A stretch of 64,000 nt of DNA from Acinetobacter piscicola. GTDB lineage: Bacteria > Pseudomonadota > Gammaproteobacteria > Pseudomonadales > Moraxellaceae. The stretch lies in assembly GCF_002233755.1 (NCBI RefSeq), contig NZ_NIFO01000011.1, positions 1 to 64,000 on the forward strand, given 5' to 3'. Of this stretch, positions 1 to 9,597 are shown piece by piece. How positions within the stretch are numbered: position 1 is the first letter of the stretch; the number at the start of each line of letters is the position of its first letter. A model generated the notes under the pieces. It worked only from the letters and a program-made list of their open reading frames with translations. It had not been told where the DNA came from and ran no database searches. The position numbers and the translations under genes are program-made.

Positions 1-12
1 TCAGCATACTTT

Positions 13-651
13 TTAAAACACCACCGTAAATTCTACATTTCCAGCACTTGTTTTACCGTCAGTAACTGTCACAGTTTCATTTGCGACATTTGCATATTTA
101 ATGTCATTTTCTGCATATGTTTCTAATCGTGCTTCCGCTTGTTTGAATCTTTCTGAATCTGCTTTAGTAATTTGTTCAGCAGTTATTGCATGTTGATCCA
201 AATAATGATTGATACTTTGTTTAGCAATATCTTTATCACCATGTAAGATAATCTCACCAGCAGCTAATCCTTCCTTCAATGTTGCCTGTAAATCAATAAT
301 TGCTAGTTTTTTTTGACTAACTGTTAAACTATCATTATTAATAATAGATTCGACTCTCGTTATAACTTCCTCATTATAAGCAGGGTGCTGTGTATAATGC
401 TGTGATGCACCAATTGGGATCTCAGATATAGGGTGCCCACTGTCTTGTAAAGCTTTTGCCATTGTTGCACGATCTGCATCTGAATATAAGGCAATACGAT
501 TATTAAACGACTGCAAAGCTGTATTTTTATAAGTTTTTTCTGAAATTTGTGAAGTATCACTTCCTAAAAGAATATTTAATTCTTGCTGTATGTCACTATT
601 AAAAAGTTCAACAGGTAATATATGATGGACTTGGAAAGGAGAATTAGCCAT
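13..651 (-). CDS. AHH-type (HNH superfamily) nuclease toxin domain protein, orphan effector tip
   Basis: This protein of 212 residues begins almost directly with the nuclease signature HHILP (His9-His10). An Asn-rich FNNRIAL segment and then a HYTQHPAYNEEV block around residues 83-94 follow, in the order expected for AHH-family metal-dependent nucleases found as C-terminal tips of polymorphic toxins. It has no signal peptide, PAAR, Rhs or other delivery domain, so it looks like a toxin tip without its carrier. An AGGA ribosome binding site about 9 bases before ATG suggests it is translated on its own. It lies 37 bases downstream of an imm11-like gene on the same strand. Nuclease activity and toxin role are inferred from family motifs. 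Its real immunity partner may lie beyond the window edge. Confidence 0.6.
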   Translation of the reverse strand: MANSPFQVHHILPVELFNSDIQQELNILLGSDTSQISEKTYKNTALQSFNNRIALYSDADRATMAKALQDSGHPISEIPIGASQHYTQHPAYNEEVITRVESIINNDSLTVSQKKLAIIDLQATLKEGLAAGEIILHGDKDIAKQSINHYLDQHAITAEQITKADSERFKQAEARLETYAENDIKYANVANETVTVTDGKTSAGNVEFTVVF

Positions 652-688
652 TTTTTTGTTCCTAATTTTATTTAATTTCTAATTGTTT

Positions 689-1396
689 TTATTTAAGTTC
701 GCATAAAAATAATTGCCAAGCTTCACTTATATTTTCTTCATCTAAAGCTTTTTTTAATTCATTAGACATGAAAATTGAATGACTCAATTCTGGGTCTTGC
801 CATAAATCTACATCACATGTAATTGCCTTCTGAGAAACTGTGATAGCATAATCTTTATAATTTGCATGATATAACTTATAAAACTGAAAGCCCTCATGTT
901 TCGTGTAGGTCAACTTTTTTAAATCAGAAGAACTATATTCAGGGCATAAATAGTTACGTAATTCAGTAATATTGAAAAAATAATAGGTTTGATCATTTAC
1001 CAGCTCATTGAGTTGGATATCAAAAAAAGATAAAGGGTAAAGGGCACTGTTTCCTAAGCGAAACTTTTTCAGTACATTAGCGCACTGTTCAGTGACAATG
1101 ACAAAGCCATCTCGTGTACGAAAAAAACTTGGTAATTTTACGGTTTTTCCAAATCCATGAGTATATAAAATGGTTGGAGCATTTTCTGGGTTTAGCCTTT
1201 CTCCTTTATGGTAGCTTTTAATTATTTCTATGCTCTTTTGAGTCATTTCATTTTTTTTCTCTTTTTCCTCTGCCGTTGCTTCCACTCTGTTTAGTTTATT
1301 AAACTCAGGATAGTCAAATAGCCCAGGAAAAGTTAACTCAAATACCCGATAGTTTTCATCAAACATGATCGTTGTTGTCCATACATTATTAGACAT
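689..1396 (-). CDS. imm11-like (DUF1629) putative immunity protein
   Basis: The gene encodes 235 residues with no signal peptide or membrane segment, so the product is probably cytoplasmic. The composition (aromatic-rich beta segments, then a C-terminal stretch containing DLWQDPELSHSIFMSNEL at about residues 197-214) resembles the imm11/DUF1629 family, known as immunity proteins beside toxins of the HNH/AHH type. It is upstream of the AHH gene on the same strand, whereas an immunity gene normally follows its own toxin. It may therefore belong to a lost toxin and be a leftover of an effector-immunity array. The family call is from pattern memory and moderate; the coding call is strong. Confidence 0.55.
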   Translation of the reverse strand: MSNNVWTTTIMFDENYRVFELTFPGLFDYPEFNKLNRVEATAEEKEKKNEMTQKSIEIIKSYHKGERLNPENAPTILYTHGFGKTVKLPSFFRTRDGFVIVTEQCANVLKKFRLGNSALYPLSFFDIQLNELVNDQTYYFFNITELRNYLCPEYSSSDLKKLTYTKHEGFQFYKLYHANYKDYAITVSQKAITCDVDLWQDPELSHSIFMSNELKKALDEENISEAWQLFLCELK

Positions 1397-2233
1397 AGTT
1401 TTCTCTCTTTAAAGTTATAGTAAAATTAGTTATGAAATATTAGCATTATGTGTGTTGTTGAATAGATCAAAGTACTAGTCTCACGACAAAATTTGTCGTA
1501 CAAAAAACAAACTTGCAATTTCAATAGCTTTCTATCTTAGTTACATAGAGGTGATTTGTTAACAAAAACTTAATAATAATTAAAATTTATTTTACATAAA
1601 ATTAAATTGTTTTTCTTTAATTTATTTTTATATTAAAAATGACAGTAGATGTGCCGCCTCACTCATAAATTATCATTAGTGGTGTCGTGTCATTATGTAT
1701 GGCAAGAGTTTCTAAGTTTTCAGTTTAAGTAACTGTAAATGATACAGAATGCGTCTCGTGACGGCGACAAACAAGGGGATCATCTAAAAACTACACTTCC
1801 TCCAACTAAGGATAAAACACACACCATCCACACATTGAAAAATATTAGAATAGAAACAGGTTATTTCTTGTACAGATCTACATTTATATTGAAAGTATCT
1901 CTAAATCTACGACCTGTTTTAATTGCTCAAATTAAAAATCAATCAATCGTTTTTCCCTTTAAAACATACATTTTTATTCCATTGGTCAAATAAGCATTCA
2001 AACGATAGATTAAGAGTGTAGGTACAATTTTTGAGTCATTAAATTTTAAAGATTCATAAAATTGAACTTATATTCAAGCTACGAGTATTAACTGGAAACA
2101 ATGTCGCATTGTTAGATTGTTAGCCTAAAAAGATGTTAACAAAACAATTAATGTCATGCGAAAAAAAGCGTGTTATCCATATTGATGATGGAATATTGCT
2201 CACAATACCTGATGAAAATAATGGAGAATTAAG
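1397..2233. other. Gene-poor AT-rich stretch between the toxin module and the catalase gene
   Basis: No supported gene is seen in these 837 bases. One 84-codon ORF at 1739-1993 on the plus strand has no ribosome binding site, no domain and an unconvincing composition. The part at about 1640-1800 is less AT-rich than its surroundings and may be a remnant of something, but I recognise nothing in it. The last part must hold the catalase promoter; I could not place one with confidence. Confidence 0.4.
1483..1499. promoter_or_regulatory. Perfect 8-bp inverted repeat upstream of the immunity/toxin genes
   Basis: ACGACAAA, one central A, then TTTGTCGT form a perfect dyad about 87 bases before the start codon of the imm11-like gene. 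This is a reasonable place for an operator. No regulator is identified and no U-run follows, so it does not look like a terminator. Confidence 0.35.
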
Positions 2234-3757
2234 ATGAGCCAAGATAATAGCAAAAAGTGTCCCGTCACCCACCTAACAACTGATTTTGGCGCTCCTGTAG
2301 TAGACAACCAAAATAGTATGACGGCAGGTGCACGCGGCCCCCTCCTCGCTCAAGATGTATGGTTAAATGAAAAGCTTGCCAACTTTGTTCGAGAAGTGAT
2401 TCCTGAACGCCGTATGCATGCCAAAGGTTCTGGCGCATTTGGTACCTTTACGGTTACACATGATATTACCCAATATAGCTGCGCTAAAATTTTTAGTAAA
2501 ATTGGTAAACAAACCCCTATGTTTGCACGCTTTACCACAGTTGCAGGTGAACGTGGTGCTGCCGATGCTGAACGAGATATCCGTGGTTTTGCCCTCAAGT
2601 TTTATACCGAAGAAGGCAACTGGGATATGGTCGGAAATAATACCCCTGTCTTTTTCTTACGTGACCCTCGTAAATTTCCAGACCTGAATAAAGCAGTAAA
2701 ACGTGATCCACGAACCAACTTACGTAGTGCAACTTATAACTGGGATTTCTGGACACTGCTTCCTGAAGCGCTGCATCAAGTGACGATTGTCATGTCAGAT
2801 CGTGGTATTCCAAAAAGCTATCGTCATATGCATGGTTTTAGTAGCCATACCTATAGTTTTATTAATGCGAATAATGAACGTTTTTGGGTCAAATTTCATT
2901 TCCGCACTCAACAAGGCATTGAAAATTTAACCAATAGTGAAGCTGCTCAAGTTGTCGCCGATGATCGTGAAAGCAATCAACGTGATTTGTATGAAGCGAT
3001 TGAACGTCAAGACTTTCCAAAGTGGAAAATGTACGTGCAAATCATGCCTGAAACTGATGCAGAAAAAGTACCTTATCATCCTTTTGATTTAACCAAAGTG
3101 TGGCCACATGGTGACTATCCACTGATCGAAGTGGGTGAATTTGAACTGAATAAAAATCCTGAAAACTTCTTCTTAGATGTTGAACAATCTGCTTTTGCTC
3201 CAAGCAATCTCGTCCCTGGGATCAGTGTTTCACCTGACCGTATGTTGCAAGCACGTTTGTTTAACTATACAGATGCGCAACGTTACCGCTTAGGGTCAAA
3301 TTATCAACAAATTCCAGTGAATGCTGCTCGTTGCCCTGTACATTCAAATCATCGTGATGGTCAAGGCCGCAGTGATGATAATTATGGTAGCTTGCCACAC
3401 TATGAGCCGAATAGTTTTGGTCAATGGCATGAACAACCGCAGTACAAAGAGCCCCCTTTGAAAATCACCGGTGATGCTGATTTTTGGGATTTCCGTGAAG
3501 ATGATTCTGACTATTTCAGTCAACCACGTGCTTTGTTTAATTTAATGAATGATTCACAAAAACAAGCACTGTTCAGCAATACCGCTGCTGCAATGGGTGA
3601 TGCTTTAGATTTCATTAAGTACCGTCATATCCGTAATTGTTATTCATGTGATCCCGCTTATGGTGAAGGCGTCGCTAAGGCTTTAGGCATGACTGTTGCA
3701 GATGCTCAAGCGGCACGTGAAACTGATCCAGCCAAAGGCCTACCAAGCTTTCTTTAA
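2234..3757 (+). CDS. katA: Monofunctional haem catalase (small-subunit type)
   Basis: Catalase converts hydrogen peroxide to water and oxygen in the cytoplasm. At 507 residues it has the length of small-subunit (clade 3 type) catalases. The catalytic His62 lies in [14 protein letters not shown], Asn135 in [11 protein letters not shown], and the proximal haem ligand Tyr345 in [14 protein letters not shown]. The N-terminus carries the family's [21 protein letters not shown] start, and no signal peptide is present. ATG has a GGAG ribosome binding site 7 bases upstream, and a strong terminator follows, so it is probably monocistronic. The katA symbol is by family; Acinetobacter genomes often carry several catalases. 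OxyR control is likely from general knowledge but no site was identified. Confidence 0.95.
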   Translation: MSQDNSKKCPVTHLTTDFGAPVVDNQNSMTAGARGPLLAQDVWLNEKLANFVREVIPERRMHAKGSGAFGTFTVTHDITQYSCAKIFSKIGKQTPMFARFTTVAGERGAADAERDIRGFALKFYTEEGNWDMVGNNTPVFFLRDPRKFPDLNKAVKRDPRTNLRSATYNWDFWTLLPEALHQVTIVMSDRGIPKSYRHMHGFSSHTYSFINANNERFWVKFHFRTQQGIENLTNSEAAQVVADDRESNQRDLYEAIERQDFPKWKMYVQIMPETDAEKVPYHPFDLTKVWPHGDYPLIEVGEFELNKNPENFFLDVEQSAFAPSNLVPGISVSPDRMLQARLFNYTDAQRYRLGSNYQQIPVNAARCPVHSNHRDGQGRSDDNYGSLPHYEPNSFGQWHEQPQYKEPPLKITGDADFWDFREDDSDYFSQPRALFNLMNDSQKQALFSNTAAAMGDALDFIKYRHIRNCYSCDPAYGEGVAKALGMTVADAQAARETDPAKGLPSFL

Positions 3758-3773
3758 AATATAAACCTGCTAT

Positions 3774-3797
3774 AAAACCACCTTCGGGTGGTTTTTA
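3774..3797 (+). terminator. Rho-independent terminator of the catalase gene
   Basis: Arms ACCACC and GGTGGT with a TTCG loop are followed by a T-run, 16 bases after the catalase stop codon. Confidence 0.85.
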
Positions 3798-3851
3798 TTT
3801 GTCCACTAAACTGCTAAATTGTAAGAAACTCCTTTAGCAAGTGAGTCAATC

Positions 3852-4298
3852 ATGCAAGATCATATCGTGAATATCATTCAACAACATGACATTGTGCTAT
3901 TCGATGAAATTTGTGTACTTTGCAACGGTTGGACAAAATTTCTAATTCAGCATGACACACATGCACGATTCAAATTAGCCTCAGTACAATCAGCACTTGG
4001 ACAAGAAATTTTAAAATATTATGCGCTTCCCACTGATCATTTTGACACGATGTTCGTGATTAAAAATGCTCAACTTTATTCAGAATCAACAGCATTTCTA
4101 AAAGTCATTCAAGAGATCAAATTTCCATTTTCGATACTTAAAATAGGCTATGTAATTCCCAAGTTTATTCGTGATTTTTTATATCGTCGTGTTGCGCTAA
4201 ACCGATATCGTCTATTTGGTAAAACGGATCACTGCTTACTGCCATCTGTACAAAATAAAAAGCATTTTTTGGAAAATGTCGTTTATGCAAATAGCTAA
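3852..4298 (+). CDS. DCC-family thiol-disulfide oxidoreductase-like protein (DUF393)
   Basis: The 148-residue protein carries the DCC-family signature near the N-terminus: the DxxCxxC segment DEICVLCNGW with Cys21 and Cys24, preceded by the DIVLF strand. This is the YuxK/DUF393 fold, a thioredoxin-like family predicted to act in thiol-disulfide chemistry; substrates are unknown. It has no signal peptide. The following DoxX-like membrane gene overlaps its 3' end by 23 bases, so the two are co-transcribed and probably coupled. The pairing of a DCC protein with a DoxX-like protein hints at a shared redox role, which is inference. Confidence 0.8.
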   Translation: MQDHIVNIIQQHDIVLFDEICVLCNGWTKFLIQHDTHARFKLASVQSALGQEILKYYALPTDHFDTMFVIKNAQLYSESTAFLKVIQEIKFPFSILKIGYVIPKFIRDFLYRRVALNRYRLFGKTDHCLLPSVQNKKHFLENVVYANS

Positions 4299-4695
4299 AT
4301 CGCTTCGTCATGTTCTATTCACCATCCACAGCTTTTTAGCGATCTTATGGATTTATCAAGGTTTAGTGCCTAAAATCATTTATAAAGTCATAGAAGAACA
4401 ACAGTTTTGGCAATTTACAGGAATTCAACTCCTTTCCATTCCAAGACTTATTGAACTTTCAGGTCTAATTGAAATTATATTTGGTATATCGTTTCTTATT
4501 TTTAGACCATCAAAAAATATTCATTATTTAAATATCATCGCCATGTTGTTCTTTTGGTTTGTGGTTGGTCTCATTTACCCACACTATTTTGTTCAGGCAT
4601 TTAACCCATTTGTGATGAATTTTGCCATGATGGGGCTCTCCGTGGTTGCTATCCAACTCATGTCTCAAAACACGAATACCCAAAAGTCTGAATAA
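4276..4695 (+). CDS. DoxX-like family small membrane protein
   Basis: About 139 residues from the start chosen here. Four hydrophobic helices are visible: HVLFTIHSFLAILWIY, an IELSGLIEIIFGISFLIF segment, LNIIAMLFFWFVVGLIY and MNFAMMGLSVVAIQLM. This matches the DoxX-like (DUF4345/DoxX_3) membrane family. The longest ORF opens at 4216 but lies mostly inside the DCC gene; ATG at 4276 follows GGA by only a few bases and ATG at 4285 is also possible. It overlaps the upstream DCC gene, suggesting translational coupling. The biochemical function is unknown. Confidence 0.7.
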   Translation: MSFMQIAKSLRHVLFTIHSFLAILWIYQGLVPKIIYKVIEEQQFWQFTGIQLLSIPRLIELSGLIEIIFGISFLIFRPSKNIHYLNIIAMLFFWFVVGLIYPHYFVQAFNPFVMNFAMMGLSVVAIQLMSQNTNTQKSE

Positions 4696-4719
4696 ACCAC
4701 CATCATTGCTGATTAAAAA

Positions 4720-5835
4720 TTACACCACCAATTTACGACCTTCTTTAATACAATAAAATGGATTGACCATTTTCGAAGAATGTTTCATCGCTTTATGTAA
4801 GTCATGCTCGGGTTGCTCACGATCTTCATCGGTCAGTTGGTAGGTTCGATAATGTATCGCCAATGAACGCTTAGCTTGCAAATCCAAATGTGCTTGAAAA
4901 GCATCTTGTGGATTCATATGCATATATTTCATCAATGCACGTGGTTCATAAGCACCGATGGGTAACAATGCAATACGTGGAGCACCTAAGCGTTTATGAA
5001 TTTCTTTAAAATGTGGTGCATAACCCGTATCTCCCGCAAAGAAGAAGTGACCATATTGTGAAACGACAGAAAAACCGCCCCACAATGCAACATTTTGATC
5101 ACGTAGACCACGACCTGAACCATGCTGTGCAGGTGTGTAAATAATTTTAAGGTCTTTAAATAATGCAGACTGCCACCAGTCCATTTCAATGATATGAAAT
5201 TCTTTTGGCAAGTAATGTGAATTACCCAAACCAGTATAAATCGGCATTGCAAATTTATTATGCAACCAACGCAGTGAAGCTAAATCCATATGGTCATAAT
5301 GGTTATGACTGAGTAAAACAGCATGAATTTGTGGTAATTGCTCTAGAGCAATCCCTGCGGGAATCACACGTTTAGGCCCTCGTCCATCTTTCGGACTAAC
5401 ATAGTCTGCCCAAACGGGATCCGTTAAAAAGTTGTACGGCCCGATCTGAACCAAGACAGTAGCATGACTGACAAACCAAACTTGCCAATCATTTAAATCC
5501 GCATCAGGACGATCTTGTGGTAATACTCGCTTTGTCGCATAGAATTCTGCTGATTCTTTTTTGCTATCGACATTCCACGTATTTGATTTTCGAGTGCCAA
5601 GCCATTTTAATAAACCCCAACGACTATGCCCTTCTGGTCTAGGTGTTTCATTATAAAAACGTTCACCATTGTGATGATTGGAAGCAATCACCTTAAAAAA
5701 AGGCTTAAACCATGTATGTGACATACAGTTTTCAGTCACTAGACGATAATGTAATTGTTTAAGATTCTCTGATAGAACTTCTTTGTCATGTATTGTTTTA
5801 TCTTCAATACCAACAGTTTCCGTTTGCTTCGACAT
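4720..5835 (-). CDS. Metallo-beta-lactamase fold hydrolase (NAPE-PLD/UlaG-like)
   Basis: This metal-dependent hydrolase of the beta-lactamase superfamily has the metal motif SHNHYDHMD at about residues 176-184 from the start used here. A later FAGDTGYAPHF block carries the metal-bridging Asp, and IALLPIGAY follows. The layout (TDPVW and the signature late in a protein of about 370 residues) is closest to NAPE-phospholipase D-like proteins. The substrate is unknown. The ORF can open 12 codons earlier inside the upstream transporter gene, but ATG at 5835, two bases after that gene's stop and preceded by GAG, fits better. It is co-transcribed with the cation transporter, so a link to metal or membrane lipid is possible. 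Confidence 0.85.
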   Translation of the reverse strand: MSKQTETVGIEDKTIHDKEVLSENLKQLHYRLVTENCMSHTWFKPFFKVIASNHHNGERFYNETPRPEGHSRWGLLKWLGTRKSNTWNVDSKKESAEFYATKRVLPQDRPDADLNDWQVWFVSHATVLVQIGPYNFLTDPVWADYVSPKDGRGPKRVIPAGIALEQLPQIHAVLLSHNHYDHMDLASLRWLHNKFAMPIYTGLGNSHYLPKEFHIIEMDWWQSALFKDLKIIYTPAQHGSGRGLRDQNVALWGGFSVVSQYGHFFFAGDTGYAPHFKEIHKRLGAPRIALLPIGAYEPRALMKYMHMNPQDAFQAHLDLQAKRSLAIHYRTYQLTDEDREQPEHDLHKAMKHSSKMVNPFYCIKEGRKLVV

Positions 5836-5837
5836 GG

Positions 5838-6776
5838 TTACTCTAAACGCCCTTTCATTCTTTCGAGCCAAACTAGCTTGGTTTGTGGTTTGATAAATAA
5901 TGCCACGATTTCGGGATGAATGCTCCTAATTTTGGTTTCAATCCGATTGACGCAGGTTTCTATTTCGTCTGAAGTGAGATGATCTTTAAATTCTAAACTT
6001 AAAGATGCTATCACTTGATGCGCACCCATTTGTTCAGTGAGTACACCATTCGCAGAATAAACCGCAGGATCTTCTTGAGCGACTTTTAAAATATTATGCC
6101 GCAATTGAGGATCTGCCGTTTCTCCTAGTAATAATCCTTTGGTTTCTCTTGCTAAAAGTAAAGCGGAAATTGCTAAAACCACACCAATCAGAATCGAAGC
6201 AACACCATCCAATACTGGCATATTCAATTGATGTGCACTGAAAATACCAATGAGCGCAATCAACAAGCCAATCAGTGCAGCTGAATCTTCAAATAATACG
6301 GTGAATGTCGTCGGGTCTTTACTGCGTCGAAATGCTTCAAAATATCCCATATCGCCTTTCATTTTCTTAAACAACTTCAACGCAACAAACCATGAGATCC
6401 CTTCACAGAGAATCGCAAATCCAAGCACGACATAATTCACCAATGGTGATTTCATTTCCTCAAGTTGTCGAATATGCTGAATCCCTTGATAAATGGATAC
6501 CACAGAACCCAATGCAAAAACCAATAAAGCAACAATAAATGCCCAAAAATAGAGTTCGCGTCCATAACCAAAAGGATGCTTATGATTTGCAGGTTGCTGT
6601 GACTTTTTTAATCCATATAACAATAAAACTTCATTGAGCGTATCAACAACTGAATGCACAGCTTCACTGAGCATCGCCGAACTATTTGTGATATATGCAG
6701 CAATAAATTTCACACAGGCGATGGCTAAGTTACCCAAAAGTGCTGCATAAACGACAATTTTGTTGGAATCTGACAT
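5838..6776 (-). CDS. Cation diffusion facilitator family transporter, ZnT9-like
   Basis: A 312-residue inner-membrane protein with six predicted helices and a cytoplasmic C-terminal domain. TM2 holds HSVVD (His41, Asp45), the usual half of the CDF metal site. In TM5 the standard HxxxD is replaced by FEDSAALIG (Glu163-Asp164), the arrangement seen in ZnT9-type members. Classic zinc transport may therefore not apply, and the ion is uncertain. A HKHPFGYGRE loop follows TM2, as in the family. It is the first gene of a two-gene unit with the metallo-hydrolase, separated by two bases. Confidence 0.88.
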   Translation of the reverse strand: MSDSNKIVVYAALLGNLAIACVKFIAAYITNSSAMLSEAVHSVVDTLNEVLLLYGLKKSQQPANHKHPFGYGRELYFWAFIVALLVFALGSVVSIYQGIQHIRQLEEMKSPLVNYVVLGFAILCEGISWFVALKLFKKMKGDMGYFEAFRRSKDPTTFTVLFEDSAALIGLLIALIGIFSAHQLNMPVLDGVASILIGVVLAISALLLARETKGLLLGETADPQLRHNILKVAQEDPAVYSANGVLTEQMGAHQVIASLSLEFKDHLTSDEIETCVNRIETKIRSIHPEIVALFIKPQTKLVWLERMKGRLE

Positions 6777-6904
6777 TTATTGTCCTATTTTTTATAATCA
6801 AATACATAGATTTGATTTTCATCCCAGTCTTCATTCATATTAGCCAAATAAGATGTGATTTTTCTTTATTTTTTTGTTGTTTTTCACAACTGAATGAATT
6901 TGAT

Positions 6905-7411
6905 ATGGAACCTGTTTTAACCAATATTTTAAATACTCATTCGAAATCCCATTCCCAGCTATTAACAATCTGGGAAGCTTCTGTGCGTGCGACTCATGCC
7001 TTTCTCAATGAACAACATATTGTACAAATCAAAGAATTGATTATTCAACATCATTATTTTGACCATGTACAACTGTTTCATGTAGAACGCAATCAACAAA
7101 TTGTCGGTTTTATGGGGCTTGCATATAACAAGATAGAAATGCTTTTTATTGATCCTCAATTTTTTAACCAAGGTATCGGTTCACAATTGATGCTACATGC
7201 ATTGGCTTTGGGTGCATACGAAGTCGATGTAAATGAACAAAATCCAAATGCTTTAAGTTTTTATAAAAAACATGGCTTTGAGCAAGTCGCTCGTTCGGCA
7301 TTTGATGCGGAAGGTAATCCTTTTCCAATTTTACATTTAAAACGTAAAAAAACAGGACTCTCTTTGTCAAATGAAAATGAATCACAGCCAAATTTGCAGT
7401 CATGTCATTAG
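6905..7411 (+). CDS. GNAT family N-acetyltransferase, YjaB-like
   Basis: About 168 residues. The acetyl-CoA binding motif is FNQGIGSQLM, and the C-terminal part (DVNEQNPNALSFYKKHGF, then a GNPFPILHLK ending) closely follows E. coli YjaB, a GNAT acetyltransferase reported to act on protein lysines. The longest ORF begins at 6740 with an unnatural hydrophobic lead inside the divergent transporter's upstream region; ATG at 6905 begins the real domain, although its ribosome binding site is weak. It is divergent from the cation transporter operon. The substrate is unknown. Confidence 0.82.
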   Translation: MEPVLTNILNTHSKSHSQLLTIWEASVRATHAFLNEQHIVQIKELIIQHHYFDHVQLFHVERNQQIVGFMGLAYNKIEMLFIDPQFFNQGIGSQLMLHALALGAYEVDVNEQNPNALSFYKKHGFEQVARSAFDAEGNPFPILHLKRKKTGLSLSNENESQPNLQSCH

Positions 7412-7689
7412 AAGCTTGTATTTTATAAATCAGTTTGCAAACTTAATTGAATCAAGCTGAATCAATTAACTTAGTAAGTAAACTGATGTAATTCACCGTA
7501 AATATCATTTGTAACTAATATTTTTTATAGATTATTCATACACAGTTTTTTATATGAAAATCGTGATAACTGAAACTTAACCATTTATTTTTTAAATATT
7601 ACATCATCTTCACGCTGCCATTGTTTATAGATTATACTCAAGTGAATTCACAGTAAGACATTTTTTGGATTACTCTTTGGAAAGGTTAT

Positions 7690-8604
7690 ATGGAATTACG
7701 ACACCTTAGATACTTCATTGCTGTTGCTGAAGAACTTAATTTTAGTAGGGCTGCATTGAAACTGTATACCGCGCAGCCTTCACTCAGTCAGCAAATTAAG
7801 GATCTTGAAGAAGACGTTGGCGTCAGACTGTTAAATCGTACAAAGCGTAAAGTCGAACTGACCGAAGAAGGTGCTGTATTTCTGGAACAAGCGCGCTTAA
7901 CCTTAGCGCAAGCTGAAAAAGCTGTTGCGATGGCAAGACAAGTATCTCAAGCCAAACAACAATTATTACGTATTGGCTTTGTTCCCGTTGCCGAGATAAA
8001 AGTCTTTCCTTACGTACTGCCGAATTTACGGGTACAAGATCCTGAGCTTAAAATTGAGTTGCTTAGCTTAAATAACCTTGAACAAATGCGAGCGATTAAA
8101 AAGGGTGAGCTCGATATTTCTTTTACGCGTCATAATTTCCATAGCAATGAAATTGAAAGTAAATTTGTTTTACGTGATCCTCTCATCTTCATTTTACCCA
8201 AAGATCACCCTCTAGCAAAATATGAACGAATCCCAGTGAAAGCTTTAAATGGAATAGACTTTATTCTTCCTGTAGAAGAGCAATCGGGTACATTGCATGA
8301 CATTATTTTAGACTTTGCCAAAGCACAAGGTATTGAATTTAATATCGTACAAAAAGTGGATAATATCTTGTTCAATATTAGCTCCATTGGTATGGGATTA
8401 AGCTGCACGATTTTACCTGCTTATATTGCACCTTTAACCATGAACAATACGGTTATTCGACCTTTAGATATTGAGCTGCCTCATCTTGACTTGTATGTCA
8501 GTTATCGTAAAAAGTTCACCTCTATCGCTGTTCAAAAGTTTATTGAACAATTAGATAAAGTCTTCTATTTAGATATAAATCGTACAGATATTTATGATAT
8601 TTAA
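7690..8604 (+). CDS. LysR-type transcriptional regulator, HcaR-like
   Basis: A 304-residue DNA-binding regulator. Residues 1-60 form the winged helix-turn-helix (MELRHLRYFIAVAEELNFSR, then QPSLSQQIKDLE), and the rest is a periplasmic-binding-protein-like effector domain starting near LLRIGFVPVAE. Sequence flow through both domains resembles E. coli HcaR, the activator of phenylpropionate catabolism. No aromatic catabolic genes lie nearby, so the effector and targets here are unknown. An AAGG ribosome binding site precedes ATG. The 278-bp region upstream is AT-rich and probably holds its promoter. Confidence 0.88.
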   Translation: MELRHLRYFIAVAEELNFSRAALKLYTAQPSLSQQIKDLEEDVGVRLLNRTKRKVELTEEGAVFLEQARLTLAQAEKAVAMARQVSQAKQQLLRIGFVPVAEIKVFPYVLPNLRVQDPELKIELLSLNNLEQMRAIKKGELDISFTRHNFHSNEIESKFVLRDPLIFILPKDHPLAKYERIPVKALNGIDFILPVEEQSGTLHDIILDFAKAQGIEFNIVQKVDNILFNISSIGMGLSCTILPAYIAPLTMNNTVIRPLDIELPHLDLYVSYRKKFTSIAVQKFIEQLDKVFYLDINRTDIYDI

Positions 8605-8802
8605 GTGCTATATTGATTTTTCTCAGCATCATTCATTTTTAAAATAATGTATGACGTTGAGAAAATATATCTAATGTTAATACAAAAAATAAAAGCTAAA
8701 GGACGGCTAACTTTAACCTAGCCTTGATTCAAAAACTGATCTCTTTGTTGGTCAACAAAAAGAGGCTTAGAAAGTCAAAAAATTCTAACAGGTGAGGATT
8801 TT

Positions 8803-9480
8803 ATGCTTATACACATACTGCAACGCCTTCAATCTAGCCTTCAATCTCGTCCCTATTTTTTTATCGCTTTTCTATTCACTGCCATTTTATATGTCGTAAT
8901 TGACTTCTTCACTGATTGGACATGGTCGACACAACTACTACTCGGTTGGAATATTTCAATCTTTATTTATCTGATCTTGACGATGCGAGTGTTATGGACG
9001 ATTGATCATGCTCATATTTTAAAACGCGCTCAACAGCAAGATGCCAGTAAGTGGTTTATCTTATTACTGGTCGTGATGACCTTAATCATGTGTTTTATTG
9101 CAATTATTGTCGAACTCAGTCACTTACCCAATATCACAATGGTAAAATATGGACATTTGGCACTATCAATTTTGACCATTATTTTTGCATGGTTATTTAT
9201 GCATACGGTCTTTGCAATTCATTATGCACATGACTACTATTTGGCTGTGGCAAAACATCAAGATGGTGGTTTAGATTTCCCCAAAACACCAGAACCCACC
9301 TATCCTGATTTTATCTATTTTAGTTATGTCATTGGGACTTCTGCGCAAACCGCCGATGTATCCATTACCTCTCGTTCAATGCGCGTTCTCAATATCTTAC
9401 ATATTCTTTTAGCCTATGGTTTTAATACCACAATCTTAGCCATCTGTATTAATGTTGCAGCGAGTTTTATTATGACTTAG
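8803..9480 (+). CDS. DUF1345 integral membrane protein
   Basis: 225 residues with about five transmembrane helices. The C-terminal half has the family's conserved run: DFIYFSYVIGTSAQTADVSI, then a SMRVLN segment and a final FNTTILAICINVAAS helix. DUF1345 proteins are of unknown function; some are annotated as potential channels. It stands alone on the plus strand, with a GGTGAGG-type ribosome binding site before ATG and no partner in an operon. Confidence 0.82.
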   Translation: MLIHILQRLQSSLQSRPYFFIAFLFTAILYVVIDFFTDWTWSTQLLLGWNISIFIYLILTMRVLWTIDHAHILKRAQQQDASKWFILLLVVMTLIMCFIAIIVELSHLPNITMVKYGHLALSILTIIFAWLFMHTVFAIHYAHDYYLAVAKHQDGGLDFPKTPEPTYPDFIYFSYVIGTSAQTADVSITSRSMRVLNILHILLAYGFNTTILAICINVAASFIMT

Positions 9481-9597
9481 CAATTTAAAAGCATTAACGT
9501 ATTTTGAATATCAATACAAAACACTTTACATAAAACCCAAATAAGCCACTTTCATCAGCAACTTATCTTTAGCTTAAAATAATAATCAAAACATCAA

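Noticed and set aside
1739..1993. 84-codon ORF on the plus strand
   Set aside because: It has no ribosome binding site, domain or signal; the frame looks accidental in AT-rich DNA.
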